Below are positions 9,187 to 17,352 of a stretch of DNA of 64,000 nt, piece by piece. How positions within the stretch are numbered: position 1 is the stretch's first letter; every line of letters starts with the position of its first letter. The notes below the pieces were generated by a model, which saw only the letters and a list, made by a program, of their open reading frames with translations, was not told the DNA's origin and searched no databases. The translations under genes were made by a program, and so were the position numbers. Source of the DNA: CAVZVZ01 sp963778895 (lineage in GTDB: Bacteria > Actinomycetota > Acidimicrobiia > Acidimicrobiales > Acidimicrobilacustridaceae); assembly GCA_963778895.1 (NCBI GenBank), contig CAVZVZ010000002.1, positions 806,001 through 870,000 of the forward strand, read 5' to 3'.

Positions 9187-9674
9187 ATGTTCCTCTGGTT
9201 CGTCGGCGTCAGCTTCGTGTTCGTGTGGTTGGTCTTTCGCAGCCCCGCCCTCGACTACCGATTGGTGATGCTCGGCTCGGTCCTGCCCCTCGGCGAAGCT
9301 GCGTTTCGGTGGACCGCGGGTGCTGCACACGTTGCTCGCCGCGGTGGCCTTGCTCGTCCTGGTGGTGTTGGCGACCTCTCGTCGCCGACTGGTGCGACGC
9401 CGGCTGATCAGCCTGCCGATCGGTCTGCATGATGCATCTGGTGCTCGACGGCATCTGGACGCGGGCCGAGGTGTTCTGGTGGCCGTTCCTCGGGGCCTCG
9501 TTCGGCCGCGGTGGTCTTCCCGAGTTCGAGCGGCCACTCGGCGTCGGGTTGGTGCTCGAAGCGATCGGCGTGGGTTGCCTGGTGTGGTGTTGGCACACCT
9601 TCGGGTTCGCCGATCGCGCCAATCGCGATCGGTTCCTTCGCACGGGCCATCTACCGCGGGATCTCGTGGCGTGA
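9187..9674 (+). CDS. Polytopic membrane protein, DUF457/metal-dependent hydrolase-like (frameshifted)
   Basis: About 160 residues with four hydrophobic segments: FLWFVGVSFVFVWLVF, LHTLLAAVALLVLVVL, GLMMHLVLDGIW and GVGLVLEAIGVGCLVWCW. The LHTLLA and HLVLDG histidine motifs recall the membrane-bound YdjM/DUF457 metal-dependent hydrolases, but the match is weak and the function unknown. Register changes lie near 9310 and 9430. It starts 7 bases after the zinc-ribbon gene and ends 11 bases before the phosphatase, so it belongs to that operon. Confidence 0.55.
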
Positions 9675-9684
9675 GGGCGCAGCG

Positions 9685-10263
9685 ATGCATCTGGTGATCG
9701 TGCGCCACGGCCGCACCGAGGCCAACGCGCGCGGCGTGCTGCTCGGTCGGCTCGACGTCGAGCTCGATGCGCTGGGGCGTGCGCAGGCCGAGAGACTGGC
9801 CGCGTCGACCGGTCCTGTCGACCGAGTGATCGCGAGCCCGTTGCTTCGCACTCGGCAGACCGCGGCGGCGTTCGATCAGCCGGTGGAGATCGACGAGCGT
9901 CTCGTCGAGCTCGACTACGGCGAGTTCGACGGCCGTCCGTTCGACGAGGTGCCGGAAGGTACGTGGGCTCGATGGCGTTCCGACATCTCGTTCGCGCCGC
10001 CCGGTGGCGAGTCGCTGCGCGCGCTCGGGCTGCGGGTCCGCTCGTTCCTCGACGAGCTGACCGCCTCGCCGAGCGGCGAGACCGTCGCACTCGTGTCCCA
10101 CGTTTCGCCCATCAAAGCCGCGGTGGCGTGGGCCCTGGGGGCCGGCGACGAGTTGACGTGGCGCCTGTTCGTCGCGCCGGCGTCGATCACACGGGTCGAG
10201 GTGACCGACCGCGGCATCGTGCTCCGCACGTTCAACGAAGCGGCGCATCTCAGCGGGCTCTGA
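9685..10263 (+). CDS. Histidine phosphatase family protein (phosphoglycerate mutase-like)
   Basis: A 192-residue single-domain enzyme. The N-terminal VRHGRTEAN holds the catalytic phosphohistidine (about residue 8). SPLLRTRQTA follows near residue 52, and VSHVSPIKAAVAW near residue 140 carries the second catalytic histidine. In related actinobacteria this phosphatase is often fused behind an RNase H domain; none is present upstream here. Possible substrates include alpha-ribazole phosphate or small phosphoesters. The ATG follows a GAGGGCG site. Confidence 0.85.
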   Translation: MHLVIVRHGRTEANARGVLLGRLDVELDALGRAQAERLAASTGPVDRVIASPLLRTRQTAAAFDQPVEIDERLVELDYGEFDGRPFDEVPEGTWARWRSDISFAPPGGESLRALGLRVRSFLDELTASPSGETVALVSHVSPIKAAVAWALGAGDELTWRLFVAPASITRVEVTDRGIVLRTFNEAAHLSGL

Positions 10264-10487
10264 CCCGGGCGCGCAGCGCCCCGCAGTCCGCTACCCGGAC
10301 GAGGCGAGGAGGTTGTCGTCCGGACGTCCTGCGGGGCAACCGCGGCTGGTGTTGGGTCTGGTTCGGAGGTAGGGCGCCTTTGCCCCATATCCGTGTGCCC
10401 AGTTACGACGCGCGCGCAGGAACGCTTGATCGAATTGAACCGCCCGACCCAAGAGAAGGGGCCGGTAGACCTACCGGCGTTGCCGTC
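10264..10487. other. Gene-free interval between convergent genes
   Basis: 224 bases with no convincing ORF. Near its right end is an inverted repeat GCCGGTAG-AC-CTACCGGC (10461-10478) that could act as a two-way terminator, though no T-run follows on either strand. I considered RNase P RNA because of the neighbouring genes, but the interval is too short and lacks the GAGGAAAGTCC element. Confidence 0.4.
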
Positions 10488-11654
10488 TCAGCGCTGGTAG
10501 GTCGCGGTCTGCTGACGGACCATGTCGACGATGTCGCCCATCACCAGGTTCACATCGACGAGATGGAGGCCCCATTCCGGGGTGAGATCGCCGGGGATGT
10601 CGTCGACGCGAGGCCCCGACGGATCCGGGTGCAGGGTGACGTCGAGGTAGGAGAAGCCGTTCGCCTGAACGCACTCGCCGGTCACCAGGCCGGGGAAGCT
10701 CACGAAGGGCGTCGTGACCGTCGGGTCGTTGGCCGCCGTCGCCGGGAAGTACGAGTGGAGCTCGGCCGAACCGCCGGCGGGGCTGGCCGGGTTCACGCAT
10801 CCCGCGACTCCGTCGCCGCCACGCGGGCGTCCGAAGAGGCTGTTGGCGGGCGGAGGTGAGGTGGACCGGAACGACGCGTACGTGACGACGCATCCGGTCT
10901 GATCCTTGGCCCGGCACAACGGGACGTTCTGATAGTCGCCACCGACGTCTTGACCATCGGGCACGCGCACAGCGGTGCCCGGTATGTAGGCGCCGACGAG
11001 CTGGGCGCGCACGGCGGGGTTCGGATCGATCTCGTTCTTGATCAGCTGGCTGAGATGGCTCGAGCCTTGTGAGTGTCCGATCAGCACCACGCCGCGTCCG
11101 TCGTTCTCGTTGGCCATGTACCAGCGCCACGCATCCAAGACGTCGCCGTACGCGATCGCGCCGGCCTGGGCCCGATCTCCGCCCGAGCCGGGACCGCCGG
11201 TGATGACGGCCAACGTGACCTGTCGGTACACCGGGGCGAAGATGCGACAGTCGCTGTTGAGGCGGGCCACCTGGTTGCGCGCGGTGGTCTTCTCTTCCGG
11301 ACCCGGAATGAGATCCGAGTTCATCGACTGGTCACCGCTGATCGTGGGGTACACGTAGAAGCAGTCGATCGGTGGATCGGTGGCCGCCTCGTGCGGTTCG
11401 ATCGTCTTCGTGCCGTCGGGCGCGATCACGGTGGTGTTGAGATCACCATGACACGGGTCATCCGTCTTGTCGGGGAAGCAGAGCCAGTTGTCCGGGGAGT
11501 CGTAGATCTCGCTGTGGTACGGGGCGGCCGTGGTTGTGGCTGGCGCGCCGCTGGTCGTCGCCGGGCTTCCTATCTGATCGCTGGCGGTGCTCCCGCTCGA
11601 GCAGGCCGAGAGCAGTGCGGCCGCGGCCACGACGACGATGACGAGCCTTCGCAT
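10488..11654 (-). CDS. DUF3089-family alpha/beta-hydrolase lipoprotein
   Basis: A 388-residue exported lipoprotein. The signal peptide ends in the lipobox LLSAC (Cys about 18), followed by a Ser/Thr-rich linker to about residue 45. The DUF3089 body shows DCFYVYPTISGD near residue 100 and the nucleophile elbow VLIGHSQGSSH near residue 190 (GxSxG). The late histidine-containing segment WGLHLVDVN may supply the catalytic His. Family members are esterase- or lipase-like, with unknown substrates. The start has a strong AGGGGGA site. It acts at the cell surface. Confidence 0.85.
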   Translation of the reverse strand: MRRLVIVVVAAAALLSACSSGSTASDQIGSPATTSGAPATTTAAPYHSEIYDSPDNWLCFPDKTDDPCHGDLNTTVIAPDGTKTIEPHEAATDPPIDCFYVYPTISGDQSMNSDLIPGPEEKTTARNQVARLNSDCRIFAPVYRQVTLAVITGGPGSGGDRAQAGAIAYGDVLDAWRWYMANENDGRGVVLIGHSQGSSHLSQLIKNEIDPNPAVRAQLVGAYIPGTAVRVPDGQDVGGDYQNVPLCRAKDQTGCVVTYASFRSTSPPPANSLFGRPRGGDGVAGCVNPASPAGGSAELHSYFPATAANDPTVTTPFVSFPGLVTGECVQANGFSYLDVTLHPDPSGPRVDDIPGDLTPEWGLHLVDVNLVMGDIVDMVRQQTATYQR

Positions 11655-11698
11655 TCATTCCCCCTTGCGAAAGGCCATCATCGCGCGACCCGAATCCG

Positions 11699-11704
11699 TA
11701 CTGT
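11699..11704 (+). promoter_or_regulatory. -10 element, leaderless promoter
   Basis: TACTGT, 6 bases (GGCCGG), then the GTG at 11711. Supports that GTG as the start of the 110-residue protein. Confidence 0.45.
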
Positions 11705-11710
11705 GGCCGG

Positions 11711-12043
11711 GTGAGCGACTCGCCTGGTTTCGACCCTCAGACCCCGACCGACCGCACCGGTCCGGCCTTCGAAGTGGTGCAGGAGTTGATGGCCGCGTTC
11801 CTGCTCGGCGACGAGCCGGACTTCGCGGCCATGACGCTCGGCAACGTCACCGAACAGCTGATGCAGGATCAGCAGCTCCTGTGGGAGACCTTCCTCTACT
11901 TGGGTTGGGTCGGCTCGGTCGCGCTCATCGAGTTGGCCAAGTGTCGTGATCTCGACACCGGCGTGGTCGCGGCGCGATTGATCCGTGCCTTGCGGCGCCA
12001 AGCATTGGGAGACGGGCCCGCGTGGGGTCCGGCGAAGCCGTAG
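11711..12043 (+). CDS. Hypothetical protein (110 aa)
   Basis: Predicted almost wholly helical: FEVVQELMAAFLLGDEPDFAAM, then WETFLYLGWVGSVALIELAK and an Arg-rich helix. No family is recognised and no signal peptide is seen. The TACTGT -10 six bases upstream suggests a leaderless transcript. It is convergent with the Asp-box protein gene (16 bases apart) and divergent from the DUF3089 lipoprotein gene. Confidence 0.55.
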   Translation: MSDSPGFDPQTPTDRTGPAFEVVQELMAAFLLGDEPDFAAMTLGNVTEQLMQDQQLLWETFLYLGWVGSVALIELAKCRDLDTGVVAARLIRALRRQALGDGPAWGPAKP

Positions 12044-12059
12044 TCGAGGCGGTGGGGCG

Positions 12060-13051
12060 CTATTGCAGGATCGTCGGCTCGGCTGCGGGCGACGCCCAGG
12101 TGTTGCCGCCGTCGGTCGAGAAGGCCCAGTTGCCGCCGTTGTCGGTCGCCACGAACGATGTGCCGCCGCAACCGGCGAGGTAGTTCGGGACGAACGACGG
12201 CACCGGCCCGGAAGCGAGCGTCCAGTTGTTGCCGGCGTCGACGCTGAAGGCCCACGACGAACCACTGGTGGTGACGTAGTTGAGCATGGAGCCGGCGACG
12301 AGGGCGGCGAAGAACGGGAGCGCGCGACCGTCGCGGGGCCGAAGCGTCTGACCGCCGTTGCTGGAGAACTCGTAGGACGTGCCGGCCACGGCCACGACGC
12401 TGAGCCCGCCACCGGCGATCGCGGTGGCGGTGATCGACGGCGGGATGGTGGGTGCGAGCCAGGTGACGCCGCCGTCGGCGGTACGGGTGTAGGTGCCGGC
12501 CGCGTCCATGGCGATGGCGTTGAGGCCGGTGCCGGTCAACAGCTGAGCGGTGATCGTGGGTGGCGTGGTCGGGGTGAGCCAGGTGTCGCCACCGTCGAGG
12601 GTGTAGGCCCACGCCGCGCTGGCCCCAGCGACGACGGCGCCGTCCTCGGACATGGCGGTGGCCGTGAACGCCGGCGGGGTGGTCGGCGAGCTCCAGTTGT
12701 TGCCGCCGTCGGTCGTGAACATGTACAGACCAGCGGCGCTCATCGTGATGCCTTGGTTCGCCTCGCCGCCGAGCAGCGCAGGAGCGAAGGTGGGGGGAGC
12801 GGCGGGCGTGCCCCAGTTGTTGCCGCCGTCGCTGGAGAAGCGCCAGTCGGCCACGGCGTCGCCGGTGGAGAAGAAGCCGTTGCCTCCGGCGAGGGCGACC
12901 GGGCTCAGCGGAACCTCGACGCAGCGCCGGCGGCATCGAGGCTGATGATCGCGGGTGCGGCCCAGGCCGCGGCGGTGCCGACCGCGAAGCCACCGATGGC
13001 TTTTCGTCTCGAGATCGTGAACCTCGCCGCCTCGCGGTTGTTTTCGACCAT
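12060..13051 (-). CDS. Tat-exported Asp-box/BNR-like repeat protein (one frameshift)
   Basis: About 330 residues. The true N-terminus is read from the ATG at 13051: MVENNREAARFT, then a twin-arginine signal SRRKAIGGFAVG, a hydrophobic stretch and an Ala-rich cleavage zone. One register change near 12915-12925 leads into the mature part. This holds seven or eight copies of a roughly 40-residue unit ending in an Asp-box-like S/T-x-D-G-G-N-x-W-x-x-P (for example SSDGGNNWGTP, TTDGGNNWSSP, STDGGNTWASP), as in BNR/YCF48-type beta-propellers. It is probably a secreted beta-propeller; ligand unknown. It shares a 40-bp divergent promoter region with the PqqD operon. Confidence 0.7.
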
Positions 13052-13057
13052 TCGGCA

Positions 13058-13063
13058 AGTGTA
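13058..13063 (-). promoter_or_regulatory. -10 element, leaderless promoter of the Asp-box protein
   Basis: TACACT, 6 bases, ATG at 13051. It lies within the 40 bp separating this start codon from the GTG of the divergent PqqD gene. Confidence 0.5.
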
Positions 13064-13091
13064 CGCGACCATGCTGCCAGGAGGTAGACCC

Positions 13092-13465
13092 GTGGGGGAC
13101 CCCCTGCCAGGTGAAGATCCGGTGATGGCCCGACCGGACGTGTGGGCCGTCCCCCTCGACGATTCGTTGGTCCTCTATGACCCGGTGGCGGCACGGGCCC
13201 ACGTCCTGAACCGCAGCGCAGCACGCATATGGGGTGCGCTGCAGAGCCCGACGTCGCTCGAGGCCGTGGTCGCCGGCCTGGCCGACGAGATGGGCACGGG
13301 CGACGCGGTGGTCGCACCGGACGTTCGAGCCGCCCTTCGGCGCTTCGAGACCGAGCAGCTGCTCGGCCCGTCGAGGGATCTGGCTCCGGACCCGATGCCT
13401 TCGAGGGGATGGAATCGCGTCGACGTCCGACGACATCGGTTCTCAGGACCAGCCGCCCGCGGTGA
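13092..13465 (+). CDS. PqqD-like RiPP recognition element protein 1 (one frameshift)
   Basis: About 120 residues. The PqqD/RRE fold covers about residues 12-95: a beta-hairpin (AVPLDDSLVLYDPVAARAHVLN) followed by SAARIWGAL, LEAVVAGLADEM and DVRAALRRFETEQLL, the family's winged-helix pattern. RREs hold the leader of a peptide or a partner protein for a modifying enzyme. The start is set by an excellent AGGAGGT site (13079-13085) six bases before GTG 13092. The register changes near 13365; the new frame ends TGA 13463-13465, overlapping the GTG of the kinase gene (GTGA). First gene of a four-gene coupled operon. Confidence 0.75.
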
Positions 13466-14246
13466 CGCTGGCCCTGCTCGATCGCACCGTCGCCATCAGC
13501 TCGCCGTCGAACGAGGTGATCGACGCCCTCGATTGGTTCGGCGCTCCGGCCCGCACGCGCGAGCCCGCGGGCGAGCGCTACGAGCTGACGCTCGACCCGG
13601 CCGAGCTGCGCACGCTGCCGTCGCGACTGAATCGGCTCGCGGCTGCGTCCACGGCCTTCGTCGTGCTCCACGCGGCCGGGGTCGTGTTCGGCGACCGCGT
13701 GGTCGCCTTGCCCGCCGGCCCGGGCGCGGGGAAGTCCACGCTCGCGACGCGGCTCGTCGTCGACGGAGCCGGTTACCTGACGGACGAGGTGCTGGGGATC
13801 GCGCCCGGCAGCCTGGCGGTGGCCGGCTACCCGAAGCGCATCACCTTGGAGCTGGGTTCGTGGCCGTTGTTCCCCGAGCTCGACGGCGTGGCCGACCGCG
13901 CCGTGCGCGACGGGTTCGATCCGACACGCGTGCGGTGGCTCGACGCACGCGATCTTCACCCGGCGGCCTTCGCATGGCGGGGTCGAGCGTTGGGTCTGGG
14001 TCTGATCGTCGTGCCGCAATTCCGCGCGGGTGCCGAGTTGAGCGTGGACTCGACTGTCTGCGGTCGACGCGATCGTCGGAGCTGCTGTCGGACTGCTTCA
14101 ATCTCGCCGCCATGGGCGACGTCGGCCTTCGGACCTTGCGCGAGGTGGCCACCACGGTGCCGTGTTATCGGCTGGTGCACGGCGATGCGACAGTCGCGGC
14201 CGCCACCGTGCGAGACCTGGCGCATCGTCACGGTGTGGCGCCGTGA
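13462..14246 (+). CDS. HprK-like serine kinase/phosphotransferase (frameshifted near 3' end)
   Basis: About 260 residues. The P-loop is GPGAGKSTLA (about 86-95), followed by GYLTDEVLGI (the acidic metal and base region of HPr-kinase folds) and AGYPKRITLELGSWPLFPEL. The C-terminal segment CFNLAAMGDVGLRTL is typical of the HprK-like kinases that accompany PqqD proteins. Those in lasso-peptide clusters phosphorylate the peptide; there is no HPr or PTS gene nearby to suggest a sugar role. Two close register changes occur around 14060-14090. It begins in a GTGA overlap with PqqD-1 and ends in a GTGA overlap with PqqD-2. Confidence 0.75.
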
Positions 14247-14528
14247 CCGAGATCGCCGATGACGAGGTGTTCGTTCGGGTTCCGACGGCGCTCTGGCGCG
14301 AGGTCCCCGACGCGTTGGTGGTCCTCGGGCCCGAGGCGCGCAAACCTCGACTGATCACCGGGCCGGCCGCGGGACTGTGGGCGCTGATGACGACGCCCGT
14401 GGCCATCGGTGCCGTCGTGGCCGCCTTGGCCGAGACGCACCACGCATCGCCCGATGTCGTGCGCGCACGACCTGCAACCCGTCCTCCGAACGCTGGTCCG
14501 CGACGGGGCGCTCGAACCCGTCTCATGA
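14243..14528 (+). CDS. PqqD-like RiPP recognition element protein 2 (one frameshift)
   Basis: About 94 residues with the PqqD pattern in a second, more divergent form: VRVPTALWREVPDALVVL, LITGPAAGLWALM, then, after a register change near 14463, DLQPVLRTLVRDGALEPVS. The presence of two RRE proteins around one kinase is unusual and suggests either two recognition steps or a heterodimer. The start overlaps the kinase stop (GTGA 14243-14246) and its stop overlaps the nucleotidyltransferase start (ATGA 14525-14528). Confidence 0.7.
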
Positions 14529-15631
14529 GCTCCTTCGATCCCTTCGCCACGATCGCGCGTATCGCCGCTCTCGAGGTTGTGCCGCCGTCGGCTCCCATCG
14601 ACCTGTCCCGATTGCCGGACCAGGAGTGGCAACAACTCCTGGCGGCCGTACGCGCCGAGCGGATCGAGCCCCAGCTCGCACGAGCGGTGATCGACGAGGC
14701 GAACGCGGCGACGCCGGCGCAGATCGAAGCAGGCGAGGTCGCTCCACGCGCGGGCCATGGCCACGACGTTGCTCCTCGACCGGCAAGCTGCTCGAGGTGG
14801 CCGCGATCTTCGAGCGGTGCGGGCGTCGACTTCGTGGTGCTGAAGGGCTCAGCCGCGGCCCATCTCGACCGATCGGATCCGTCGTGTCCGCGCCTACGGC
14901 GACGTGGACCTGCTCGTGCCGGCTCCGCACATCGACACGGCCGAGCGCTTGTTGGTCGACGCGGGTGGTCGGCGCGCGTATCGCTCGCCGCGGCCGGACT
15001 TCGATCGGCGGTTCGGCAAGGGCTCGTCGTTCCGGATGGCGGACGGGCTCGACATCGACCTTCATCGCACGCTCGCTCTGGGCCCGTTCGGACTGGCCAT
15101 CGAACCACGCGGGCTGTTCGCCGGGCAGGAGACGTTCGCGCTCGGTGGACGCGAGTTGCTCGCGCTCGATCGTCCTCGTCGGTTCCTGCATGCGTGCTAC
15201 CACGCCGTGCTGGGCCGGTCCCGTCCCCGACTCGTACCGCTCCTCGACGTCGTGCACACCGCGCCGCGGGATCCCGACGAGCGCGCGGTCGTGGTGGAGT
15301 TGGCGCGACAGTGGCGCTCGGCGGTGGTCGTGCACGCGGCGCTGGCTGCGGCCGTCGACACGATTCGGTTGGCGCCTTCCGGTGGAGCTCACTCGGACGG
15401 GTGCCGAACTCACCGCGACGGCACAACAGCGTCGTTGGCTGCAGGCCTACGTCGGTACTGGGCGTTCCTCGGCGCGTCTCACCCTGAGCGCGGTCGAGGC
15501 CATCGACGGATGGAGTGATCGTGTCGACTATCTCGAGAACGGTGTTGTGGCCGGCCGACCTGTCGGCCTCACAGGCGGCGCGCCGCTTGGCGCGCGGCGG
15601 TACGGCGTTGGTGCGCGGTCTGAAGCGCTGA
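14525..15631 (+). CDS. NTP_transf_5-type nucleotidyltransferase (multiply frameshifted)
   Basis: About 368 residues. Core motifs of the PF14907 family are present: DFVVLKGSAAAHL, then RAYGDVDLLVPAPHIDTAERLL, giving the G-S and D-x-D metal site of the polymerase-beta fold. LDIDLHRTLALGPFG follows, matching the family's conserved DLH segment. The end reads VLWPADLSASQAARRLARGG before TGA 15629-15631. Register changes lie near 14755, 14815, 14885, 15375 and 15535. PF14907 enzymes occur with PqqD and HprK proteins in lasso-peptide and exopolysaccharide clusters; their product is not established to my knowledge. Last gene of the coupled operon. Confidence 0.75.
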
Positions 15632-15647
15632 GCTCGTAGGAACAGGG

Positions 15648-16833
15648 CTAGGCGGAGCGCGTCTCGCGCTCTGACGGAACGAGTACGCAACGCGTGCCCC
15701 AGTAGATCGTGGGCATGCACTTGTTGCAGTGGATGCAAAGACCTTCCTCGGTCGTACCTTCCTGCAAGCGCGTGATGAGGTCGGGCTCGCGCAGGAGCGC
15801 GCGACCCATGGCCACGAAGTCGAAGCCCTCGTCCATTGCGTGCTCGATCGTGTCGCGGCGGTTGATGCCACCGAGGAGCACGAGCGGCATCTTCAACGCG
15901 GCCCGGAACTGCCGGGCGTAGGGGAGGAGGTAGGCCTCCTCGAACGGGTACGACGGCAGGAACCGCTTGCCGAAGAGCTTGAACCCGGTCTTCATCGGTT
16001 GCGGGAACATGGCGGCCATCTCGTGCACCGGTGCTTCGCCGCGGAACAGGTACATCGGGTTCTGCAACGAGCTGCCCGCCGTGAGCTCGAGGGCGTCGAG
16101 CGTGCCGTCGGACTCCAGCATCTGCGCGACCTGCACGCTCTCGTCGAGCCAGAGACCCCCGGGCACGCCGTCGGCCATGTTCAGCTTGGCGAGGACCGCG
16201 ACCCGACCGTCGACGGCCTTGCGCACACCTTCGGCGATCTGCCTCGCGAATCGGCTTCGGTTCTCGAGGGAGCCGCCCCAATCGTCCTGTCGGCGATTCA
16301 GCTTCGGGCTCAAGAACTCACTCGGGAGGTACCCGTGCCCGAAGTGGAGCTCGACTGCGTCGCAGCCGGCGTCGGCCACGCCGCGTGGCGGCCTTCACGA
16401 AGTCGTCGCTGATGCGCGCGATGTCGCTCGGTTCGACGGCCCGGGTGAACTGCATCGCCAGCGGGCTGAAGATCCGACTCGGTGACCGGCCCTTGTGCCC
16501 CGTCGCCGCCGCGACCGCGCCCGCGTGACCGAGCTGTACCGACACGGCTGCGCCCTCGGCGTGGATGGCTTCGGCCAGGTCGGCCAGGCCGGGTGTCGCC
16601 TCGTCGGTCAACACGATCTCGTTCGGTGTACCGCAGCCGTCGGCCGACACCGCGCAGAACGCGACGGTGGTCATACCTACGCCACCGCGGGCCACCGATC
16701 GATGGAACTCGATCAGCCGTTTGCTCACGACGTGTTTGGCGGTGGCCCCTTCGAACGTGGCGGCCTTGATGATGCGGTTCCGCAGCGAGAGAGGACCGAG
16801 TTGGGCGGGGGCGAATGGGTCGGGTGCAGTCAC
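15648..16833 (-). CDS. NADH:flavin oxidoreductase, old-yellow-enzyme family (one frameshift)
   Basis: About 395 residues forming an FMN TIM barrel. The N-terminus has LGPLSLRNRIIKAATFEG. HFGHGYLPSEFLSP and DDWGGSLENRSRF are the classic OYE/2,4-dienoyl-CoA reductase signatures, and FVAMGRALLREPDL is the phosphate-binding end of the barrel. The C-terminus carries CIHCNKC and a fourth Cys (TRC), the spacing used for a 4Fe-4S cluster, but the usual second FAD/NAD domain is absent. Electron delivery is therefore open. One register change near 16380. It reduces activated C=C bonds; the substrate is unknown. Confidence 0.8.
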
Positions 16834-16848
16834 GAGCGCGCGAGCTTC

Positions 16849-17280
16849 TCAGGTTTTCCCATCCGATTCGATGACGAGCTGCTTCAGCAGGCCGGTGTCA
16901 TCGAAATAGTGACGGAAGGCGCAGATCCGATCGCCGCGGAGCTCGGCGAAGGTGGCTCCGGTGAGCATGATGCGTCGGCCCGTGGGTTCGACGAGCAACT
17001 CGTCGGCGATCAAGAACGGCCCCGTGTGATCGGCCGCGATGTGCCATTCGGCGATCACCTTCCCGGGAAAGACGTCGATGGCGTCGATGGCGATGTTCGC
17101 GTTCGACAGAGGGTCGTCGCGTTCGGCGAACTCGACCTGGAGGTCGGCGAGGGACGAGACGGCCAGATGGGGAGACCACCCGACGACGTCATCGGTGAAG
17201 GTCTCGCAGCTCAGCGAGTCGGCGCCCGTGATGGCCGCTTCGAGCGCTCGAGCTACCAACGATGCGGCGGACGGGGTCAT
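16849..17280 (-). CDS. SnoaL/NTF2-like protein
   Basis: A 143-residue cone-shaped-fold protein of the NTF2-like superfamily. It has an N-terminal helix pair, WSPHLAVSSLADLQVEF, a strand-rich middle and the final ICAFRHYFDDTGLLKQL, typical of SnoaL-like proteins. Members are ketosteroid-isomerase-type enzymes or ligand binders; no function can be assigned. The start ATG at 17280 has a GAAGGAG site at good spacing, better than the in-frame codon further up. It is upstream of the OYE gene on the same strand (16 bases), so both may handle the same small molecule. Confidence 0.7.
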   Translation of the reverse strand: MTPSAASLVARALEAAITGADSLSCETFTDDVVGWSPHLAVSSLADLQVEFAERDDPLSNANIAIDAIDVFPGKVIAEWHIAADHTGPFLIADELLVEPTGRRIMLTGATFAELRGDRICAFRHYFDDTGLLKQLVIESDGKT

Positions 17281-17352
17281 GGGCGCTCCTTCCGCTTCAG
17301 CCAACCACTCGCCGCGTGCCTGGGTGCATCACCCCGATCGGATGAGATCGCG

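Noticed and set aside
10264..10487. RNase P RNA (rnpB) next to the phosphatase gene
   Set aside because: The interval is only 224 bases, far shorter than an actinobacterial RNase P RNA, and the GAGGAAAGTCC and ACAGAAA core elements are absent.
12060..13051. Repeat-rich stretch as a DNA tandem repeat or CRISPR
   Set aside because: The periodicity is in the protein (Asp-box units); at the DNA level copies are too diverged and spacers are coding.
11896..14019. A long open frame of about 700 codons on the minus strand through the PqqD/HprK region
   Set aside because: It is Arg/Pro/Gly-rich without family motifs and runs antisense to well-recognised domains; long antisense frames are expected at this GC content.
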